Source: an uncultured Oscillospiraceae bacterium
Lineage (GTDB): Bacteria > Bacillota > Clostridia > Oscillospirales > Oscillospiraceae
Direction of reading: 5' to 3'
Length of the DNA stretch: 19,001 nt
Assembly (NCBI GenBank): GCA_910589085.1
Contig: CAJUSG010000023.1
Span: 16,843-35,843, forward strand
Shown here: positions 7,045 through 13,112 of the stretch, in pieces
How positions within the stretch are numbered: position 1 is the first letter of the stretch
Layout: each line of letters begins with the position of its first letter
Notes under the pieces: generated by a model
What the model saw: the letters and a program-made list of their open reading frames with translations, nothing else
What the model was told of the DNA's origin: nothing
Database searches by the model: none
Program-made: the position numbers and the translations under genes

Positions 7045-8844
7045 ATGAACTTCAAGAATATGTCCATCAAGAAAAGCCTGATCGTTGGCTTTGGAATTAC
7101 AATTCTGATTTCTGCCATCATCATTATCGCATCGTTGGTTATGATGAGTATGCAGAAGAACGCCTACACGGATATCATCGACCACTATGTCGAGACCAAT
7201 ACCCTGATTGCCGAGTGCCGGATCAACTACAACATCGCCGCCCGCAACCTGCGCGACGTAGCCCTCTCGGGCAATCAGAACGGGCTGGCTAACGTTACCT
7301 CCAAGCTGAGCGAGCTTAGCAGCGACATTTCCGCAATGGAGGCCGCCTTCCCCAAGGATCTGGATGACCGCAGCCTGCTCAACAACTTTATCAGTACCTT
7401 AAATACCTGGACGGAAGAGGCCAAGGTGATTGCTGAGGTTGTAAAGACCGACAGAAACCGCGCGGCGGAGATGATCGTCAATGAGTGTACCCCGGCTCTG
7501 GATGCCGCCGCCGATGCCGGCACGGCTCTGGCCCAGGACCTGCAGACAAGACAGGGGAAGATTATTGACGAGCAGAACCTGACCTCCACCATCGGAATTG
7601 TTGTAATTATGGTGGTGATGGTTGTGGCCACTCTGGTCGTGCTGGCGATGGCTACCAAGATCATCAGGAGCATTGTGGAGCCCAGCACCCAGGTCCGGGG
7701 CGCTCTGGTGGGCTTCAGCCAGGGCAACCTGTCTGTTCCCGTCAACTACACCGGCAAGAATGAGCTGGGTGAGATGTGTGACGCCCTGCGCACCAGCCAG
7801 AAGGTGCTCAACAGCGTGATTCAGGACATCTCCGGCACCACCGGCCAGATGGCCAAGGGCAACTTCGACGTGGAGCTCACTGCTGTGTTCCCCGGCGACC
7901 TGGCCCCCATCCAGCAGAGCATCAACCAGTTTGTCCTGCGTATGAGCGAGACCATCGCCAATATCTCCCAGTCCGCCGACCAGGTGTCCGCCGGCTCCGA
8001 CCAGGTGTCCAACAGCGCCCAGGCCCTGGCCCAGGGCGCCACCCAGCAGGCCAGCTCTGTGGAGGAGTTGTCCGCCACCATTACCGATATCTCCGAGAAC
8101 GCCAAGCGTACCGCCGCCTCCGCCGAGCAGGCCGGCGAGTCTGTCCACGAGGCGGGCAACCAGATCGCTACCAGCGTGGAGTATGTCAAGCAGCTGAATG
8201 TGGCCATGGACAACATCTCCAATTCCTCCCAGGAGATCGGCAAGATTATCGCCACTATTGAGAACATCGCGTTCCAGACCAACATTCTGGCCCTGAACGC
8301 CGCCGTTGAGGCTGCCCGGGCCGGTTCTGCCGGCAAGGGCTTCGCTGTGGTGGCCGACGAGGTGCGCAATCTGGCTACCAAGTCTGACGAGGCCGCAAAG
8401 GCTACCAAGGACCTGATTGACGGCTCTATGAGCGCCGTGCGGGAGGGCACCGAGGCCGTGAGCAAGGTTACCTCCTCTCTGGAGCGGACCAACGAGCTGG
8501 CCAGCGGCGTCACCACCATGATGAGCACGGTGGTGGATGCCGTGGAGAGCCAGACCACCGCGATTATCCAGGTTACCGAGGGAATCGACCAGATTTCTGC
8601 CGTGGTCCAGACTAACTCCGCCACCAGTGAGGAGTGCGCCGCGGCCAGCGAGGAGCTGTCCTCCCAGGCCAACATCATGCACCAGCTGATGAGCGAGTTC
8701 AAGGTGAGCTCCAAGATCAGCGGCGGCTTTGGCGGCCCCTCCAGCTTTACCCCTGCCCCCGCCCCCGCGTCCAGCTGGAATGACAGCGAGGACGACGTGA
8801 TGGGTTACGGCTCTGACAGCCCCTTCACCGGCGCCAAGTATTAA
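7045..8844 (+). CDS. Methyl-accepting chemotaxis protein (transmembrane receptor)
   Basis: A 599-residue receptor. TM1 is at about residues 12-34. A four-helix-bundle type extracellular sensor runs from about 35 to 180 and contains NLRDVALSGN, as in 4HB_MCP domains. TM2 lies at about 182-203. A HAMP domain follows (about 207-260), then a second HAMP-like segment ending near 312 with MAKGNFDVELTAVFPGDL. The signalling domain runs from about 325 to 565; its conserved hairpin tip, including FQTNILALNAAVEAARAG and GFAVVADEVRNLA, spans about 396-443. The tail after 570 is Gly/Pro/Ser-rich and lacks a CheR-tethering NWETF-like end. AGGAGGAG lies eight bases before ATG. It relays ligand binding to CheA/CheW, which are not in the window. 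The ligand cannot be told from sequence. Confidence 0.95.
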   Translation: MNFKNMSIKKSLIVGFGITILISAIIIIASLVMMSMQKNAYTDIIDHYVETNTLIAECRINYNIAARNLRDVALSGNQNGLANVTSKLSELSSDISAMEAAFPKDLDDRSLLNNFISTLNTWTEEAKVIAEVVKTDRNRAAEMIVNECTPALDAAADAGTALAQDLQTRQGKIIDEQNLTSTIGIVVIMVVMVVATLVVLAMATKIIRSIVEPSTQVRGALVGFSQGNLSVPVNYTGKNELGEMCDALRTSQKVLNSVIQDISGTTGQMAKGNFDVELTAVFPGDLAPIQQSINQFVLRMSETIANISQSADQVSAGSDQVSNSAQALAQGATQQASSVEELSATITDISENAKRTAASAEQAGESVHEAGNQIATSVEYVKQLNVAMDNISNSSQEIGKIIATIENIAFQTNILALNAAVEAARAGSAGKGFAVVADEVRNLATKSDEAAKATKDLIDGSMSAVREGTEAVSKVTSSLERTNELASGVTTMMSTVVDAVESQTTAIIQVTEGIDQISAVVQTNSATSEECAAASEELSSQANIMHQLMSEFKVSSKISGGFGGPSSFTPAPAPASSWNDSEDDVMGYGSDSPFTGAKY

Positions 8845-8858
8845 GAGAACATGGAATG

Positions 8859-8926
8859 AACGGGTCTGCGGGGTTGATCCGCAGTACAATATGGCGTCCC
8901 GGATTCGGGACGCCATATTGCCCGTT
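8859..8926 (+). other. Structured intergenic element, predicted RNA three-way junction
   Basis: Three helices nest here. P1 is AACGGG (8859-8864) with CCCGTT (8921-8926). P2 is CTGCGG (8866-8871) with CCGCAG (8879-8884). P3 is a perfect 15-bp hairpin (8887-8901 with 8906-8920, loop GATT). Only about three bases stay unpaired at the junction. No T run follows, so it is not a standard intrinsic terminator. It may end or protect the chemoreceptor mRNA or act as a leader of the FtsA-like gene. A second CCGCAG at 8941-8946, just before the next ribosome binding site, could compete for P2. Confidence 0.6.
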
Positions 8927-8963
8927 ACCGTAGAGGCAGACCGCAGATAAGAGGTGAATCCAG

Positions 8964-10970
8964 ATGTCAAAGAGAACGCCGCAGGACAGTGGCATGATTT
9001 ACGCCCTGGATATCGGCACCCGCAGCATCATCGGAGTTGTGGGCCGGGTGGAGGACGAGCGTTTTCAGGTGCTCGCCATTGAGAAGGAGGAGCACGGAAA
9101 GCGGGCCATGCTGGATGGCCAGATTGAGGATATCGCCCAGGTGGCCAAGGTGGCCCGGCGGGTGACGGAACGGCTGGAGGAAAAGCTGGGCTGTACCCTG
9201 GAGCGGGTCTGCGTGGCCGCCGCCGGCCGCGCCCTGCGCACCGAGAAGGGCAGCTACACGATGGAGTTTCCGGAGGTCACCCGGATCACCAACGACATCA
9301 TCGGCCGGCTGGAGAGCGGGGCTGTGTCAGAGGCGGAGTCCCTCCTCTCCCAGGGGCAGGACAGCCAGCGGCGGTTCTATCTGGTGGGCTATACGGTCTC
9401 GGGCTACCGGCTGGACCGCTATCCTATGACTACCCTGCGGGGACACAACGGCCAGCTGCTGGAGGCCGACGTTGTGGCCACATTTCTGCCCAGCGAGGTG
9501 GTTGAGAGCCTCTATGCTGTGACAGAGGCCTCCGGCCTGGAGGTGGCCAGCCTGACACTGGAGCCGATTGCCGCCCTGAACGCGGCGATCCCAGCCGACC
9601 TGCGCCTGCTGAATCTGGTGCTGGCCGACATTGGAGCGGGCACCTCAGACATCGCGGTGTGCCGGGACGGCGCTGTGGTGGGCTACACCATGGCGACCAT
9701 CGCCGGTGACGAGGTGACCGAGGAGCTGATGCGCCGCTATCTGATCCCTTTCGCCACGGCGGAGCGGATGAAAACCCAACTGAACGAGAGCAAGGTTACC
9801 TACCGGGATGTGCTGGGATTGGAGCAGACCATCTCGGGTGCGCAGATCCGGGAGGTTGTCCAGGCACCTGCCAGGGCCCTGGCCCAGGAGATTGCCCAGC
9901 GGGTGGTGGCCCTCAACGGCACGGCGCCCTCCGCCCTGTTCCTGGCTGGCGGAGGCAGTAAGCTGGATGGACTGCTGGATCTGGTGGCCGAGGCGCTGGA
10001 GATGGATGAGAACCGAGTGGCTCTGGCGGGCAACAACTACGAGATCAGCGCCTTTTCGGACGAATATGAGCTGAACGACCCCGAGCTGGCCACCCCTCTG
10101 GGAATTGCGGTGTCCGCAGGCCTGGGACTCATCAGCGACAGCTACCGCATACTGCTCAACAATAAGCCCGCTAAGCTCTTCCGCAGCGGGACGCTGACGG
10201 TGCTGGAACTGCTGATGATGAACGGCTACACCAACGCCGATATGCTGGGCCGGACAGGGAAGAACCTCAGCGTTACAGTGGACGGCCAGCGGATGATCTT
10301 CCGGGGGCAGCCCGCCACCCCCTGCACCTTGCGGCTGAACGGGGCGGAGACCGCTCCCTCGGCCCTGGTATATGCCGGGGACAGCATTGAATTTACCCCG
10401 GCGGTGCCAGGGGCGTCAGCCCAGCGGACCTTGAAGGACCTGCTGGGGGCCGACTTTGCCGGGGTAGTCTCGGTGAACGGCCGGCTGGCGGATCTGGATA
10501 CCCTGCTGTACACCGGCGACCAGATCTTTACCTCTCAACGGCCTGTCCGCCCCACGCCCAGCCCTCAGCCCATCAGGGAGGAGACAAAAGAGGCAGAGAC
10601 CGCCAAAGCAGAGACGGCTCGGACGGACAGCCTGCCGGTGGAGCAATCCCAGCCCGCGCCGCCTCCGCCCAGAGCTGCCGCCACCCCCCCGGCGGAGACC
10701 GCTCCCAGCCGTCCTGCCGCGCCGCCTCAGGCGCCCCCCAAGCCGAGCCAGGGGAAATCCATTCAGGTACTGCTGAACGGTCAGACGCTGGTTCTCCCGG
10801 GCAAGGAGGAGGGAACCCCCTACTATGTGATGGACCTGCTGGAGCACTCAGGGATAGATTTTGACAATCTGGACCGGGGCGTTGAGCTGCAGGTCAATGG
10901 GACGGACTGCTCCTTTATGCAGGAGCTGCGCCCCAGAGATAACGTAGTGATTCGATATCTGGAGATGTAA
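8964..10970 (+). CDS. FtsA/actin-like ATPase with proline-rich linker and beta-grasp-like C-terminal modules
   Basis: A 668-residue protein. Its first 400 residues follow the FtsA/PilM actin fold: phosphate-1 motif ALDIGTRSIIGVVG (about 14-27), a region like the FtsA 1C subdomain, phosphate-2 motif ADIGAGTSDIAV (about 222-233) and adenosine motif LAGGGSKLDGL (about 326-336). This part should bind ATP. Unlike FtsA, it continues into a module around 420-525 with VNGRLADLDTLLYTGDQI. Next come a Pro/Ala/Glu linker (about 530-595) and a second module (about 600-668) with VNGTDCSFMQELRPRDNVV. Both modules look beta-grasp-like. No FtsA-type C-terminal amphipathic helix is visible. GAGGTG lies seven bases before ATG. 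No ftsZ or pilus genes are near, so a core division or pilus role is not supported; a motility or envelope scaffold is possible. The next gene follows after 16 bases. Confidence 0.85.
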   Translation: MSKRTPQDSGMIYALDIGTRSIIGVVGRVEDERFQVLAIEKEEHGKRAMLDGQIEDIAQVAKVARRVTERLEEKLGCTLERVCVAAAGRALRTEKGSYTMEFPEVTRITNDIIGRLESGAVSEAESLLSQGQDSQRRFYLVGYTVSGYRLDRYPMTTLRGHNGQLLEADVVATFLPSEVVESLYAVTEASGLEVASLTLEPIAALNAAIPADLRLLNLVLADIGAGTSDIAVCRDGAVVGYTMATIAGDEVTEELMRRYLIPFATAERMKTQLNESKVTYRDVLGLEQTISGAQIREVVQAPARALAQEIAQRVVALNGTAPSALFLAGGGSKLDGLLDLVAEALEMDENRVALAGNNYEISAFSDEYELNDPELATPLGIAVSAGLGLISDSYRILLNNKPAKLFRSGTLTVLELLMMNGYTNADMLGRTGKNLSVTVDGQRMIFRGQPATPCTLRLNGAETAPSALVYAGDSIEFTPAVPGASAQRTLKDLLGADFAGVVSVNGRLADLDTLLYTGDQIFTSQRPVRPTPSPQPIREETKEAETAKAETARTDSLPVEQSQPAPPPPRAAATPPAETAPSRPAAPPQAPPKPSQGKSIQVLLNGQTLVLPGKEEGTPYYVMDLLEHSGIDFDNLDRGVELQVNGTDCSFMQELRPRDNVVIRYLEM

Positions 10971-10986
10971 ATGGAGTGAATGAGCC

Positions 10987-11940
10987 TTGAAAAAAGAGAA
11001 GAAACCCAAAAAGGAAAAATCAGAGAAGGGCGGCAAGAAAAAGCTGCTTTTGATTCCTGTGATCCTGCTTTTGGTGGCGGCGATTGCCGCTGCCGCAGTG
11101 TTCTTTATCCTGCCCCGTTTCGGAATCAATCTGCTGGGAGGCGGAGATGAGAATGGGGACAGCAGCGAAGTGGGCGACCCTCTGCCCAAGAAGGGCCTGG
11201 AGGCCTATACCCTGGGTGAGGATGAGTTGGTTGACACCACGATTTCCCTGGATACCGTGCTGGAGGAGGGTGACGGAGAGCTGATTGCCAACCGGGGGCC
11301 CGGCAAAAACAAGACGATGCAGGATGAGCCCGGTGAGCAGAGTGAGCGCTACACCTACATCTATGAGCTGACCAGCCCCGCCGACGTGGTAAACCGCTAT
11401 CTGGATATGGTGCTGGGCGGAGAACAGGGATTTACGCTGGTGGATGAGACGTATCTGGTGCTGGAGGAGCGGCCCGAGCTGGAGAACAGAGAGGGAGCGC
11501 TGATTTTGGCCCGCCCCTCGGTGCAGGAGGGCCATGTGTTCCAGATTGTGATCGGCTGGTCGGAGGCCAGCGGCAACCTGGCGGTCCGGGTGGCCGCGCC
11601 GGAGGGCGCCATCCATGAGCCTGAACCAGAGGACGATGGCGGCGTGTTTATCCCGCCGGAGCCGGCCGGCCTGGACGAACATTTGGAGCAGCTGATGTCG
11701 GTCCCGCCCTCCCGGCTGGGACTAGATGGCGCATCTATGGAGGAGTATGAGGTCTACGCTATGGTGGGCTTTGTCTCCGTGGACGGGATTGACTGCCGGC
11801 GGTTTACCATCTACTCCAGAGAAAATCCAGGTTCCATAGAGGGAATCTTCCTCATCAGCGGCGACCAGCAGCATTTCTATGAGCTGGACCCGGAGACCAA
11901 TGTGGTCACCGAGCTGCGGGAGAGTGGGTCTGCCTCTTAA
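10987..11940 (+). CDS. Unknown single-pass membrane protein
   Basis: A 317-residue protein. A very Lys-rich start (MKKEKKPKKEKSEKGGKKK) precedes one hydrophobic helix (about 20-42), so the rest is predicted to be outside the membrane. The outer part is acidic, with an alternating strand-rich look and an SPADVVNRYLDMVLGG stretch near 130; I recognise no family. The start is TTG, ten bases after GGAG. Nearby ATGs at 10972 and 10980 are out of frame or stop at once. It is 16 bases behind the FtsA-like gene and probably co-transcribed, so the pair may work together. The last bases of the frame overlap the -35 box of the next promoter. Confidence 0.8.
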   Translation: MKKEKKPKKEKSEKGGKKKLLLIPVILLLVAAIAAAAVFFILPRFGINLLGGGDENGDSSEVGDPLPKKGLEAYTLGEDELVDTTISLDTVLEEGDGELIANRGPGKNKTMQDEPGEQSERYTYIYELTSPADVVNRYLDMVLGGEQGFTLVDETYLVLEERPELENREGALILARPSVQEGHVFQIVIGWSEASGNLAVRVAAPEGAIHEPEPEDDGGVFIPPEPAGLDEHLEQLMSVPPSRLGLDGASMEEYEVYAMVGFVSVDGIDCRRFTIYSRENPGSIEGIFLISGDQQHFYELDPETNVVTELRESGSAS

Positions 11941-11964
11941 GAAATGACCGGCTGCTGCCGATAA
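11938..11964 (+). promoter_or_regulatory. Sigma-28 promoter of the YjfB-type motility gene
   Basis: TAAG (11938-11941), 15 bases, exact GCCGATAA (11957-11964). The -35 element uses the TAA stop of the upstream gene. The spacing is identical to the fliD promoter at 1241-1267. Confidence 0.85.
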
Positions 11965-12009
11965 TCAAACTGGAACGACACCAATTTTGAGTGGAAGGGA
12001 GGGACGTTT

Positions 12010-12174
12010 ATGGAAAGCGTTATGGGGATGCAGATGGCCCAGTTTCAGACCAACTACACCTATGCCCTGATGAAAATGTCCATGAACGACGCCGAGAGTC
12101 AGGCGGCGGCAATGATCGAAATGATGTCCGACGTGCCGGCACCCGCCCAGTACAACTTTGATGTGTGGGCGTGA
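12010..12174 (+). CDS. YjfB-type putative motility protein (small)
   Basis: A 54-residue protein starting at ATG 12010, with GGGAGGG six bases upstream. It begins MESVMGMQMAQFQTNYTYAL and ends in a short Pro-containing tail (SDVPAPAQYNFDVW). The helix ALMKMSMNDAESQAAAMIEM followed by such a tail is the pattern of the YjfB_motility family, which in Bacillus subtilis belongs to the SigD regulon. A sigma-28 promoter 46 bases upstream gives independent support. The molecular role is not known for the family. It is rich in methionine (nine in 54). A hairpin 28 bases after the stop may end the transcript. Confidence 0.85.
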   Translation: MESVMGMQMAQFQTNYTYALMKMSMNDAESQAAAMIEMMSDVPAPAQYNFDVWA

Positions 12175-12201
12175 CACAATCGGATCGTTCCAAAAACCTG
12201 A

Positions 12202-12231
12202 AGCGGTGTGAGGCGCTGGCCTTGCACCGCT
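12202..12231 (+). terminator. Hairpin, probable weak terminator after the YjfB-type gene
   Basis: A 13-bp stem with two G-U pairs: AGCGGTGTGAGGC (12202-12214), loop GCTG, 12219-12231. It is followed by the weak T-rich stretch CTGCTTCTAT. It ends 22 bases before the acetyltransferase ATG, so partial read-through into that gene is likely, as no clear promoter is seen between them. Confidence 0.55.
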
Positions 12232-12253
12232 CTGCTTCTATAGGGAGGAGAAA

Positions 12254-13006
12254 ATGGAGAAGCTGAAGGCACTTTTTGAGAGCTGGGACAGCCCTATGGT
12301 GCGGGCCTGTCTTCAGGGACATATGGGCCGCGTCCTGCCCCTTGGGCAGTCCAGCGCCCTGGCGTCGATTGGAGATTTTTGCTTTCTGGCGGGGGAGCCT
12401 TCGCCGGAGCTGGTGGAGCAGGCGGACGCACCTATCCTGGTCCCCGGGAGCGCCGGATGGGAGGAGGTGATCCGGGCGGTGCTGGGGGAGCGGGCCGCTC
12501 CATTCACCCGCTACGCCACCCGCCGGGAGCCGGAGAACCTCCGACAAGACAGGCTAATTCACTTTACAAGGTCTCTGCCGCAAGGATTTATTGTGCGGCC
12601 CATCGGGAGGGAGATGTACTTTACACTGATGGAGGAGGAGTGGGCCCGGGACCTGTGCGGCTGCTTTGCGGACGCCTCGGACTTTCTGGAGCGGGGGCTG
12701 GGGTTTGTGGTCACCCAGGGGGGAGGACTGCCGCTGGCAGGAGCGGCCTCCTACGCCGTCTGCGACGGGGCCATTGAGATTGAGATTGACACCCGACCGG
12801 ATTTCCGCCGTCTGGGGCTGGCCACAGCCTGCGGTGGGAAGCTGATTCTGGAGTGCCTCCAGCGGGGGCTGTACCCCGGCTGGGACGCCCACGACCGCCG
12901 TTCTCTGGCATTGGCGGAGAAGCTGGGCTACCGCTTGGCCCACCCCTATACCGCCTATTGGGTGGAGGAAAAGGTGCGGTATAAACGGGACCCGGACATA
13001 AATTGA
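12254..13006 (+). CDS. GNAT-family N-acetyltransferase
   Basis: A 250-residue protein of the GNAT_acetyltran (PF12746-like) type. The C-terminal half carries the family pattern: GAASYAVCDGAIEIEIDTRP, FRRLGLATACGGKLILECL (the acetyl-CoA pyrophosphate loop is the RRLGLA part), GLYPGWDAHD and LAEKLGYRL. The N-terminal half is a variable helper domain. GGGAGG is five bases before ATG. The substrate cannot be read from sequence. It sits alone between the YjfB-type gene and the copper operon, and no terminator is visible before the copper promoter 23 bases later. Confidence 0.88.
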   Translation: MEKLKALFESWDSPMVRACLQGHMGRVLPLGQSSALASIGDFCFLAGEPSPELVEQADAPILVPGSAGWEEVIRAVLGERAAPFTRYATRREPENLRQDRLIHFTRSLPQGFIVRPIGREMYFTLMEEEWARDLCGCFADASDFLERGLGFVVTQGGGLPLAGAASYAVCDGAIEIEIDTRPDFRRLGLATACGGKLILECLQRGLYPGWDAHDRRSLALAEKLGYRLAHPYTAYWVEEKVRYKRDPDIN

Positions 13007-13028
13007 GGAGAAAAAGCCAAACTTCCAC

Positions 13029-13057
13029 TTGACAGAAGGGGAAAACAGAGGTACAAT
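13029..13057 (+). promoter_or_regulatory. Sigma-A promoter of the copper operon
   Basis: Perfect TTGACA (13029-13034), 17 bases, TACAAT (13052-13057). The predicted start point lies near 13064, inside the GC-rich operator. Confidence 0.85.
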
Positions 13058-13059
13058 CA

Positions 13060-13083
13060 ATACACCCCCCTGGGGTGGGGTAT
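13060..13083 (+). promoter_or_regulatory. CsoR-type copper operator
   Basis: An imperfect dyad with ATAC at the left end, runs of C then G around the centre (CCCCCCTGGGG, 13065-13075), and GTAT at the right end; nine of twelve positions pair. A C-run/G-run dyad of this kind is the known layout of CsoR sites. It covers the predicted transcription start, fitting repression of copA by the csoR product encoded at the end of the same operon and release by Cu(I). Confidence 0.8.
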
Positions 13084-13112
13084 TTATAACACCCAGAAAG
13101 TCAGGTGAAAAA

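Noticed and set aside
7399..8970. 523-codon open frame on the minus strand across the chemoreceptor gene
   Set aside because: Its product is a Gly/His/Leu-rich low-complexity string with no ribosome binding site. The plus-strand frame encodes a clear chemoreceptor, so this is a GC-driven shadow.
13029..13112. Longer copA start at 13029
   Set aside because: It would begin inside the -35 box of the promoter; ATG 13113 has AGGTG at proper spacing and gives the normal metal-binding N-terminus.
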